In this document: in pieces, positions 12,401 through 62,633 of the stretch
Layout of the letters: each line of letters begins with the position of its first letter
Position numbering within the stretch: the first letter of the stretch is position 1
Assembly (NCBI GenBank): GCA_029706075.1
Contig: JAINUG010000026.1
Location: 7,396,674 to 7,460,673 of the forward strand
Direction of reading: 5' to 3'
DNA from: Aldrovandia affinis
Lineage: Eukaryota > Chordata > Actinopteri > Notacanthiformes > Halosauridae
Length of the DNA stretch: 64,000 nucleotides
Notes under the pieces: model-generated
What the model was told of the DNA's origin: nothing
Databases searched by the model: none
The model's input: only the letters and a program-made list of their open reading frames with translations
Program-made: the position numbers and the translations under genes

Positions 12401-12853
12401 GATCCTCGCACTCTGCACACACCCAATTGTACTTGCAATTGGTTTGTAATTTGCACCTTCATACCTACTTGCACTATTCTGTATTGTATTTTTTCTGTAT
12501 TGTATTTTTTATTCTGTATTGTATTTTTCCCATATGTTTGTATTTTTAAAATGTCTATTATAACTGGTACTCACTTGCCCAGTTATATCGGTTTACATAG
12601 GTACATTTTTGCACTGTTTCTAGCTAAAAAAATTATCTTCGCTTTAATTTTTTATTTATGTTATGTATACTTATAGTTTAATTTGCTGCACCGTTTTTAA
12701 CTATTTTATTTATGGTCTACTTATAGTTTAAAAATATATAGTCTTACTGCTGTTTGCTGTCGGGAGTTTTCTGGCACAAGAATTTCACTCACCGTGTTAT
12801 ACTTGTATATATCTGTGACTGACAATAAAAAACCTTGAACCTTGAACCTTGAC
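9426..12853 (+). mobile_element. Non-LTR retrotransposon (LINE), L2/Rex1-like, decayed
   Basis: About 3.4 kb. It encodes an apurinic-type endonuclease followed by a reverse transcriptase and C-terminal region, then an A/T-rich 3' UTR (12403-12830). It ends in a short tandem repeat of the GAACCTT type (12836-12853), a tail style typical of the CR1/L2 group. Fragments of the same SINE family lie on both sides, so the LINE appears to have inserted into a SINE. Several frameshifts make it non-autonomous. The clade is from recalled fish elements; L2 versus Rex1 is not resolved. Confidence 0.88.
9448..12402 (+). pseudogene. LINE endonuclease / reverse transcriptase (frameshifted)
   Basis: The endonuclease block (about 9780-10215) shows SILLANVQSLDNKLCELQ, CLTETWMKEGI and VVYVPPQANTD. 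The reverse transcriptase block shows FAYRQNRSTDDAIA (about 11358), FVDYSSAFNTI, NTGAPQGCVLSPLLYSLYTH, then the catalytic FADDTTVLG (about 11726). After it come FKFLGVHISEDLKW and LPSGRRYRSIKCRTNRLR. At least four frame changes occur (near 10230-10350, 10770, 11030 and 11560, and again near 11880), so no single product can be made. Confidence 0.88.
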
Positions 12854-12935
12854 GGGCGGCAGGTTTGTGGGGGAGGGCAAATTGAAAGAAATAGAGGGTA
12901 TAATTGGCTACCGAATCAGAAACAAATGTATATAC
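12852..12935 (+). mobile_element. tRNA-derived SINE, 3' piece
   Basis: GGGCGGCAGG, then GGGGGAGGGCAAATTGAAA and AATAGAGGGTATAATTGGC. It matches the 3' part of the SINE at 30356-30718 (about 30607-30663) and a fragment near 42964-43019. It continues the SINE interrupted at 9425. Confidence 0.7.
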
Positions 12936-12944
12936 AATACCTAT

Positions 12945-13112
12945 GTGCTTAGCAGATGCCCTTATCCAGAGAGACTTAACAGTTTAAATGTTATACTATA
13001 CATTTATACAACTGGATATTTAATTCAGGTTTAAGTGCCTTGCTTAAAGGTCAATACCAGTGCTTAAGCTGGTATTAGAGCAGTAATCTTTATCCATTAT
13101 ACTACATTGCTG
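12945..13112 (-). mobile_element. tRNA-derived SINE next to last slc39a10 exon
   Basis: Reads on the - strand as a relative of the SINE at 60601-60817: tRNA-like head (near 13112), middle with TATCCAGTTGTATAAA, and tail with CTCTGGATAAGGGCATCTGC. Its head ends about 15 bp upstream of the last slc39a10 exon, so it borders or supplies part of the splice acceptor region. Confidence 0.75.
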
Positions 13113-13127
13113 TCCCTGTCTCTCCAG

Positions 13128-13280
13128 TTGCCCGAGATGCTCCACGGCGACAGTGAGGACCACAAGCGCTGCCAGTTTGGCCACTTCCTACTGCAGAACA
13201 TGGGCCTGCTGACTGGCTTTGGCATCATGCTGCTAATCGCCATCTTCGAGGACCGCATCGCGCTGGACTTCGGCTTCTAA
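13128..13280 (+). CDS. slc39a10: slc39a10 (ZIP10) last coding exon
   Basis: The acceptor is CTGTCTCTCCAG (13116-13127). The exon continues in phase 0 from the ATG that ends the previous exon and reads LPEMLHGDSEDHKRCQFGHF, then LLQNMGLLTGFGIMLLIAIF, then EDRIALDFGF and TAA at 13278-13280. This is the last loop, final transmembrane helix and short C-terminal tail of a LIV-1 ZIP. The VDMLPEMLHGD join and the aliphatic LLIAIFED end fit ZIP10, with ZIP6 the main alternative. The frame is intact. Confidence 0.92.
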   Translation: MPEMLHGDSEDHKRCQFGHFLLQNMGLLTGFGIMLLIAIFEDRIALDFGF

Positions 13281-14099
13281 AATGGCGACGCTTGACCTTA
13301 AATCGCTTCTGTGACAGTGCCGTCCTGCATGAGTGGTGTCCAGCGTCCCCTGTCACAAAACAGTGGCTCACAGTCTCCATGTCATGGAGAGGTTTCCACG
13401 CTAACACTCCCATTGGACCTCTCCTTTGTCCTGTCAGTCAGTATTGCCATTTATTCCCTGTGTCATGCTACGTCTATGGTACCACCCTGATCATCCCAGC
13501 ACAGGCCAGCACCGAGGTCCTACGTTTAAAAACAAACTCCACCAAGGCCTACAAACGTGTATCACCCACCCACCAAAATGTTTTTTGCTTTCTCTGACCA
13601 AAGGCTGCCATTATTAAACGATCCGATTCACGTGTCCCTGAAATGTGCAAGTCCTCATGCCGCAGCAGGCATACAAAAGAACATAAAAAGCCTTTTGATA
13701 GTTCAATTCCAGGCACCTCACAGCTGCCTGTCAGGTTGTCTTTAATCAACCCCCCTCGTGCATGTTGATCAGGGATGGTGTCCCAGAGAGCACTGCATTT
13801 AATTAGAAACGCCGGACCCTGTTCAAGCGTCTGGCCAGCCAGCAGGAGAGAAGTCTGGTGGAAGATGATAACATCATCATCCTTTCTAAACCTCCGATTG
13901 GGGAAACACAAGATCCCATTTGCTTTGATTCCCATCGTTTAGTTTCGGCCACCGCAACATTTCAAATAGCTAATGGTTAAAAATTGGTAAAGAAATGGCC
14001 TAGGCGGCACACATTTGTTCACGTAGTCCAAACTCAACGCTACCTCGCATGTCGCGTTAAAATGGATTAAATGTCCCCGTGTGTTGCCACTGTGTAAAT

Positions 14100-14105
14100 A
14101 ATAAA
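14100..14105 (+). promoter_or_regulatory. Proximal poly(A) signal AATAAA (candidate)
   Basis: Canonical hexamer about 820 bp after the slc39a10 stop. The downstream GT-rich element is weak. Confidence 0.35.
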
Positions 14106-14341
14106 TTCATTTGGCGCAGGTCACCATCTGCATCCAATTCTGACCTTTGGCGTCTGCTAGCTGTTTGAATCCACGCACAACTACGGTTACATCGCAGGTG
14201 CAACGTTTGAGACTGACCTTCAGCCTGAGCTGATCAAAATGCTGGATGTGTTAGCTTCTCCCCTGCCAGTACCTGGGGTTATCTATCATCAGTGTTAAAA
14301 CAAAGACCCTGGCATGACTGACAAATGTCCATTTAAATATT

Positions 14342-14377
14342 GAGGGTTTAGTGCGTAAGGGGCGTAAGTGCCATTTT
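14342..14377 (+). repeat. Left terminal inverted repeat
   Basis: 36 bp; pairs with 17984-18019 with a single mismatch (position 14372). Core GTGCGTAAGGGGCGTAAGTG. Confidence 0.88.
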
Positions 14378-14538
14378 CATAATTTTACAGGAGAGCAAAA
14401 ACAAAACTGTGTCTTGATTGTATTTATTTCATTTATGACATCATATAAAAACCACTCTTTAAAGATTTGCTTTTATTATTTCAATTTTTTTTTTTATGTC
14501 AAAGAAATATTATAACATTTAAGTTTTTAGGTAAAAAG

Positions 14539-14559
14539 GCACTTGCGCCTTTTTCGCGC
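14539..14559 (-). repeat. Subterminal copy of the terminal motif
   Basis: GGCACTTGCGCCTTTTTCGC resembles the reverse complement of the terminal repeat core and lies about 160 bp inside the left end. Possibly a second transposase-binding site. Confidence 0.55.
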
Positions 14560-15050
14560 TGACATTTCACACTCTTTATCTTCATGAAAAAGGGCCATAA
14601 AGGAGAACAGAGTAACTTGAACACAGGCATGTTTTCTTTACTTCTAAACACCCAAAAATGATTTTAACTAAATTGAAGAACTTTGTCATTTTTGTTTATT
14701 CTTAGTTAATCAACGTACTGTTTAATAAAAAAAATATTTCGATAGTCCCAGTATGCAGTGTCAAAAATTGGGGAGGATCAGAATGCAACAACAAAACAGT
14801 TTCACACACGTGGAGTGAAGTAATTACATTCTAACCATCAGAAATATTTATAGAACATTAAAATTCATACTAATTTCTTATTTTCAACATTACAGGCATT
14901 CAAAGATAATGTTTTGAAGTTAGACTCGAGTATACAGTGCCAGTATTAGTATCAAGTACAGTATGAAGAAACCGTAAAAACATGAATTTTTTCATTGTTG
15001 ATGTTGTTATCCAGCTTATTGCAATTGCAAAAAGCTTTTGTCCTTTGAGT

Positions 15051-16797
15051 TCATCTTACTCTGCTCAACTTGTTGTAGCTGTCTTCAGTGAACTGTGTGA
15101 GCCTATTAGGCCTAACTTTCAATGTTAAGAGAGTGGTAGAACTGCTCATAAGCTTGTGGTATGCTTCCTTTTGTGCAGAGAGCAAGCAAGTCCTTATTTT
15201 TCTCTGTGCTGATCCCAGGGGGCTCACAAGTGCAGGCAGAGCAGTTGTGGTTGTGGATGATCGGGTGTCCGTGGTAACCTTCATTCTTCGGAATGGCTCA
15301 ACAAGATCATACTTGAAAAAATTGTGCCCAGTTCTTCTTTCACATATTGCAGCCACTTAATTTTCAGCCACCTCACCTGCTGTCGATCCTCATCCTTGTT
15401 TCTATTCTTCATTTTGCTGTTTGAAACTGTTTTAAAGTCGAGGAAGTCTCCATGGCTCAGCTCATGGACTTGATAGGGTTGTTTCTTCTGGCAGTCCTGG
15501 TCAGGGTGTAATACCCGTCAGGTGAGTACACTGGCCATCTCTTCCTAGCTGTTTCCACTGCAGCATGGACGCTGTCACATTCCATCTGGCTATGCCCAGA
15601 CTCCAGAAACTTGTGGTCAATCACTGTGAGAGGAAGGTGCCGCACTGCCTGAAGGCACATGGTGCTGAATGCTGCATTCCTGTTTTGACCCCCACATGTA
15701 TCAGAGTACAAAATCACGTGTCACCTCTGGGCTGAGGTTGCACAGATACTTGTGAACACAGGTGCTGATCTCTGAGGATCCTCTCCCACCTTCTCCCTCA
15801 TGCCACATGAAACAGTGTGCATCCTTACTGTCCAGTTCATAAACAGTTAGATTGCATGTGCTGAGCTTGCATGAGTAAAACAAGCTACTGACATTGCTCC
15901 ATAGGGTAGTAAGCACCTGTTCAAGATCAAATGTGACTGCCTTCAACGATGGGGTGGCCTGAGATGTTGCTTTATCTCTGTTTTTGTGTTCTCTTGCCTG
16001 CGTTTTTCTTATATTGTGTCCTTCATATTCTTCTCTGTTAATGTCTTTTTCATTCTCTGGGAGGTTCTGAAACCATTCGCATTGTTTGCATGCATCCTTT
16101 TTTGGGGTATGGAATGCCATATTTAATTCTGTGTCAAACACATGCCTGTAGGTACGCTCTTTTGCTGGGGTAATTCCCCATTCATTAGTGCACTTCTCTC
16201 TGTAGAACTCATACATCCTCCTAAGATTTAGTGTTCCCTCAAGGTAAAGTTTTGTTGTTTCTTTTCGACAGTAGTGTGACTCAACTGTAGGGAAAGATTT
16301 TTATATATTTTAATTTTGTTGTGGAATTTTGTTTTCAACATTACAAATTCCATCTCCACTGGTGTGCATATAGGCAGACCTGGCAAACTTTTCTGAGATG
16401 TCAAGGGTTTTTAGAAAAAAGTCTTTACAAACAGGTTGTATGTAAGTGAATGTTTCCTAACTGAGTCAGCCTTCGTTTTTGCCCTTGTCTGCTTTTCCTG
16501 TTTTTCAACATGGTGTATCACAATCTCTGCCTTGTCTTGTCTCCCATTGCCCAGAAATGATCAAAAATGTCTGTTTCTGGAACATTTGCATTACATTTAT
16601 AATGGCATGTCAAGCAATTTTGGGATTTGACTCTTCTAGCTGCCACAGTGTTTTTGTTTTTGTTTATGTAACTGTCCAGAATTTCTATGTCTTTTCTGCT
16701 GGTTTCTTTTCCAATTATCTGTGTCTCTTTTTCTTTTTCTCCTCGTTGCAGCTCAGCTCTGGCTATGTTACTTTGATTAGTTTGTTCAGTGTCAGTT
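15051..16797 (-). pseudogene. Transposase-like gene with CGGQN motif, broken
   Basis: Read on the - strand from 16797 downward. The N-terminal part has KSQNCLTCHYKCNANV (near 16620) with closely spaced cysteines, then CKDFFLKTLDISEKFARSA (near 16430). Next come SHYCRKETTKLYLEGTLNLR (near 16270), YEFYREKCTNEWG, AFHTPKKDACKQCEWF (near 16100), LTTLWSNVSSLFYSCKLST and MILYSDTCGGQNRNAAFST (15717-15661). After that are VIDHKFLESGHSQMECDSVH (near 15610) and the C-terminal AQKEAYHKLMSS. I recall this organisation from 'uncharacterized' proteins in fish and invertebrates. The acidic residues in the SDTCGGQN and HSQMECD blocks could be catalytic; that is inference. Broken by a stop near 16310, a frameshift near 15480 and others. 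Confidence 0.72.
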
Positions 16798-16825
16798 AAA
16801 GGATTGTGCAGAAGAGGCTCTATCC

Positions 16826-17028
16826 CAGGGGTGTCAAACTCATTCCATCGTGGGCCGAGTGTGTGCAGGTTTTTGTTGCAACCAATTCACTACAGCAGGT
16901 GATTTCACTAATTAGCTTCCTTCTTCAACCAAGGAGGGGAACTAATTGAAATCAGCTGGTGTTGTGCACTGGTTGCAACAAAAACCTGCACACACTTGGC
17001 CCACGATGGAATGAGTTTGACACCCCTG
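16826..17028. mobile_element. Palindromic hAT-type MITE, 203 bp (copy 1)
   Basis: Ends are CAGGGGTGTCAAACTCATTC and its complement. The whole element is close to one long palindrome. It is flanked by a perfect 8-bp duplication CTCTATCC (16818-16825 and 17029-17036), the hAT signature. A second copy of the same length is at 59392-59594. It lies inside the 3.68-kb transposon. Confidence 0.92.
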
Positions 17029-17288
17029 CTCTATCCCCTCAGTGCTGAGGATCCTTCTCAGAACTGACTGACCCTTCAATCTCTCTGTCTCTCTCATTTG
17101 CAGAAGGTGTGTGTGCCTCATCTGGTTGCTCCTTCCCTAATTGGAATTATGTTTGATATTTCATCAATCTCAAATTACACATTTTATCACTCATTTACTC
17201 ATCTGAGAAGTGTTCACCTACTATAGGCTACATAAACTATAACTAAATATGAAGGATATTCACTACACTTTGACTTAAAGGGGCAAAC

Positions 17289-17489
17289 AATTCTTAAAAG
17301 GGTTACTTCAGTTTTTTTATACTTGGGTTCAGTATTGCACACCCCAAGGTTCTGGTTAGATACTGGCTAGCTGAGCCCATTCATTTCCAGTAGCATTGCT
17401 ACAAAATGCTAACAATCTTCCAGTGGACATTGAGATGTGCAATATTGAACCCAAGTATAAAAAAAACTAAACTAACCCTTTAAGAATTA
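17289..17489. mobile_element. Small inverted-repeat element (MITE)
   Basis: About 200 bp. The arms AATTCTTAAAAGGGTTACTT and AACTAACCCTTTAAGAATT pair, and pairing continues through ATACTTGGGTTCA/TGAACCCAAGTAT. No clear target duplication was found. Nested in the 3.68-kb transposon. Confidence 0.7.
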
Positions 17490-17812
17490 TCCCTATATGG
17501 CTGGTGCCATGCAAAAAATTAAACCATGCAGCTGTTAGCTAGCAACATACTAGCAACATGCTAAAGCAGGCAAGGTCATTTGGCATTGGGTCACAACAAT
17601 GTTTGAAATTATATCACACCTGTTCATTAGATTCTGCTGTTTCTTCTGTCTGTGGCTGATTCCTCACATTCCTCCATTAAAATATTTAAAATGTCTTCTA
17701 CTGTGTAATATTTGTTTCTGTGTAACATTGTTGTGTCCTTGTCAGCCATTTTGTCCTAACTGCTGTCAAGTGGGCAGGTCCATAATGCATCAGTGGGAAA
17801 AAGGTTTGTTTA

Positions 17813-17854
17813 GTGCGAAAAGGGTGTAAGTGCGCACTTACGCCCTTTTCGCAC
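17813..17854. repeat. 42-bp palindrome of the terminal motif
   Basis: Two head-to-head 21-bp arms centred between 17833 and 17834, with one mismatched pair. Each arm (GTGCGAAAAGGGTGTAAGTG) resembles the terminal repeat core. It sits about 130 bp inside the right end. Confidence 0.8.
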
Positions 17855-17983
17855 CAAACTTAACCCAAGGTTTGAAATGTGTCTATGGTTTTGAGCAGTA
17901 AAGCATGGTGCATGTGTCCTTTTTACAACTAGATAGAGCTCACCAAGAGCTTTCCATTGTTATATCCAATCTCATTTTTGACC

Positions 17984-18019
17984 AAAATGTCACTTACGCC
18001 CCTTACGCACTAAACCCTC
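17984..18019 (-). repeat. Right terminal inverted repeat
   Basis: 36 bp, complementary to 14342-14377; ends CGCACTAAACCCTC, then G and ATAT. Confidence 0.88.
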
Positions 18020-18024
18020 GATAT

Positions 18025-20488
18025 GTTGTGTGGAGATTCAGTATTAATAAGCTATTTCATTTGTTTTTCTTTTCTGGCCCATGGTATTTGGGGGGTCTAC
18101 TGCAAAACAAGAACTGGTGTGTTGAATATAATAAGCTATGCAGCAGTGTTATTCAACTGGAACCAACAGGGAATAGAAAAGCCCCACTCCTTTTTCCCAG
18201 TGTAAAACTTCGAACCAACGCTTTGAAACGTTAGCAGTTGAGTTATGTAATAGTAGCCTTCAGAGGAGTAGATTAGTTAAGAGTGTGATCAGAAATTCAG
18301 TCCAGGCACTATGTCCACAAGGAGCTGGGACCAAATCTGTCTGACTGCTTCATCAAATGTTAATGCATTTGCCCTTAATTGCACACATGGCATTTCACCA
18401 TGTTGGGGAAAAAAAGTATTAAATTAAAATGGAAATTAAATGTAACACTGTGTTGCTCTGTGACAGTCCTGAGCACACAATGTTTTTCTTTTATAAGGTC
18501 TGGTGTCTTCCATATTGTCTACTAGATGCCCTGTTGTGTTTACCATAAGTTGATCTTAGTTAAATTGAAGTACACGTAAATCGAGAAATGAATTTAACAT
18601 TTTGCAAATCAAGTTTGTTTGTACTAGAAAAATGTTAACATATGTGATGTTAACACACTTTGTTGAAGTGGCCATGCGTTGTAAATGTGCTTCTGAATGG
18701 GTAAAAAAAAAAAAAAAAAAAAAACGGTTTATTTTTCTTGAACCGAGCTAACACCCCTGACCTGGAGCAACTTTTTTTCTTCATATAAAACATGGACACA
18801 GTCTTACTGAAAAAAAGGTACATTTGATCGTTTTTAACAGTCTTGTAGTCTAACATTAGTTTTATGCTGCTCTTCATAACTATTTTGTTTAACAAACTCT
18901 TACTCAAAATCGGTTGTGGTAAACAGTAGAGACCAGAGACCAGCTCCTTATAAAGCAGCCCCAAATCGAAAACTCCCGACAATCCAAACAAGCTCCATTT
19001 ATGAAGGAAGCATCGCTATGTTTGCGTCCTTATATCGTTAAAAACCTATGCTTTACGTTGCTTCATGGTGAGCAAAGTCCTATCAGCCTAATTTGCATTG
19101 TAATTGATATCTGACAACCTAAACTGGAACCATGGAGGAAAAAGCCACTTTTTAATTTTTTTTATTGGTGTACGTGACAAACGTTTCTGAGCTGTGCCAA
19201 CCGAAAATACGGCTGCGCGCTGTAGTTGCCTCCCTACATTCCATTTGCCGTTTCTGTTGGCCTGTTGTGCCCAAAGCACCGTTTTTGTGCACAGATCAGC
19301 CTGTACAACCTCTTCACTGGAGTTCATAGCTGTGTGAATTACGCCTGTCACTATGTGACAACCATGGTCTCGTCTCATTGGGTGTAAATCATTGAGATCA
19401 TATTAAACTAATGTAAACTAGGTTGGATCGAAACATGCATGAGGCATGACCTAAGCAGACAAATTTTGTTTGGTTAAACCTTTTCTGTGATAAAAAAAAA
19501 ATGGAATAAGCAAACGTGATTGTGTCGTTTTAACAGTTTGTTAATTTTTTTACTTTTAATTTTTTTTATTACACATTTGTTGAGATGTAGTACTTTGGGG
19601 CCCACCGTAACTGGAGGAAATGGTTGTTGGTTCCTATGTGCCTTTGGGTGTGGCGTCTGACAAGCCCCAGATTAAAAGGATGATCGCTGAGAGTCTGGCC
19701 AACGTCTGCCTTAACGTGACCAAACCTGCGACAGAGAGGCAGAGGGATGCCACTAGTTAGTGATGGGAGAGTGCGAAGTCTCACTATCATCACCGCCAGC
19801 GTCTGCTGACATCTTGTATCCAAGAAATGCATTTAAATCAGAACCACATTGGTTGCATCTTACATCTTAATTTGTGGGGGGGAAAAAAGAAGAAAAAAAA
19901 TAGCAGCAATACTTGCGGCTGACGACCGATTAGTGCGATGAGCCTGTGTCCTTTCTCTTTCTATGTAACTGATATATCATCAATGGGATCAATGTGTTTG
20001 TAAATGTAATGTGTTAAAAATATAATGCATAATGTAATAATTGTAGCCGTTATCCAAGAAAATAGAAGTGAATAAGGAGTTGGGTATGTACAATTTTCAT
20101 GAGTGTATAAGATTGCCAGGGTGAACATAGGGCATTTACACTGATTTCCCTCATGTGGCAGTAGGCCTTTTGACAATCATGATGTGCACGGCACATTATG
20201 ACCCCTAAAATTGTAATTATTCTGCTGACTGATGTATAAATGGTTTATTAATTGAAGGGCTTAACAGGAAACAACTAAAACCAACAGTTACTCTGCCCCA
20301 AGGGATATCTTCTATTTGCTGGTACGAGGGTGTAAATTTGTCCTGAAGTGAAAATAATGAAGTTTCATGTTTGTTCTGTCTTTTTAATTTTGAGGTATTG
20401 TTTACAAACCAAGATATATAAATGTGTTCACTGCATTTGCCATCTTCGCTGATTGTCTGTTTGTGCAGTTTCCCCATACAGAAAGGAG
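18025..20488 (+). other. A+T-rich 3' flank of slc39a10
   Basis: No coding region or recognised transposon. It holds an A22 run at about 18703-18724. The last 500 bases are A+T-rich and UTR-like, ending in the distal AATAAA. Confidence 0.5.
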
Positions 20489-20494
20489 AATAAA
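20489..20494 (+). promoter_or_regulatory. Distal poly(A) signal AATAAA (candidate, slc39a10)
   Basis: AATAAA followed 15-65 bp later by TTTTTGTGTCTTGTGTTGG and a TGTG-rich stretch, a good downstream element. It points toward dnah7; the opposed dnah7 signal is about 100 bp away. Confidence 0.55.
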
Positions 20495-20596
20495 GTTCGC
20501 AAAGAGTTGCTTTTTGTGTCTTGTGTTGGTGATTGTTGTGAATGTGACTGTGTGTGTGCGTAAAAATGACTCATGGTCACCCAGATGAAATGCTAA

Positions 20597-20602
20597 TTTA
20601 TT
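20597..20602 (-). promoter_or_regulatory. Poly(A) signal of dnah7
   Basis: AATAAA on the - strand, 54 bp after the dnah7 stop codon. It implies a very short 3' UTR of about 75-85 bases. Confidence 0.65.
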
Positions 20603-20656
20603 GAGAATTCTTAAAAGAGAGCGAGGTGTACAGGAATTTGGGACCGATGTTGAAGT

Positions 20657-62633
<41,977 letters not shown>

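Larger units (their letters stand above)
14341..18020 (-). mobile_element. 3.68-kb DNA transposon, superfamily not recognised
   Basis: Terminal inverted repeats of 36 bp (14342-14377 and 17984-18019) with one mismatch begin GAGGGTTTAGTGCGTAAGG. ATAT occurs on both sides (14337-14340 and 18021-18024), a probable 4-bp target duplication. Copies of the terminal motif recur inside: inverted at about 14539-14559 and as a 42-bp palindrome at 17813-17854. A broken transposase-like gene lies on the - strand at about 15051-16797. Two younger inverted-repeat elements sit inside (16826-17028 and 17289-17489). Confidence 0.85.
13281..20520 (+). other. slc39a10 3' flank / candidate long 3' UTR
   Basis: There is no further coding sequence before the dnah7 end. 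A proximal AATAAA lies at 14100-14105, about 820 bp after the stop. A distal AATAAA at 20489-20494 is followed by a strong T/GT-rich stretch (20510-20560), the usual layout of a cleavage site. If the distal site is used, the 3' UTR is about 7.2 kb, of which 3.68 kb is a DNA transposon. Which site is used cannot be read from DNA alone. Confidence 0.45.

Noticed and set aside
19569..19832. 87-codon - strand frame downstream of slc39a10
   Set aside because: No motif, no splice context; 3' flank sequence.
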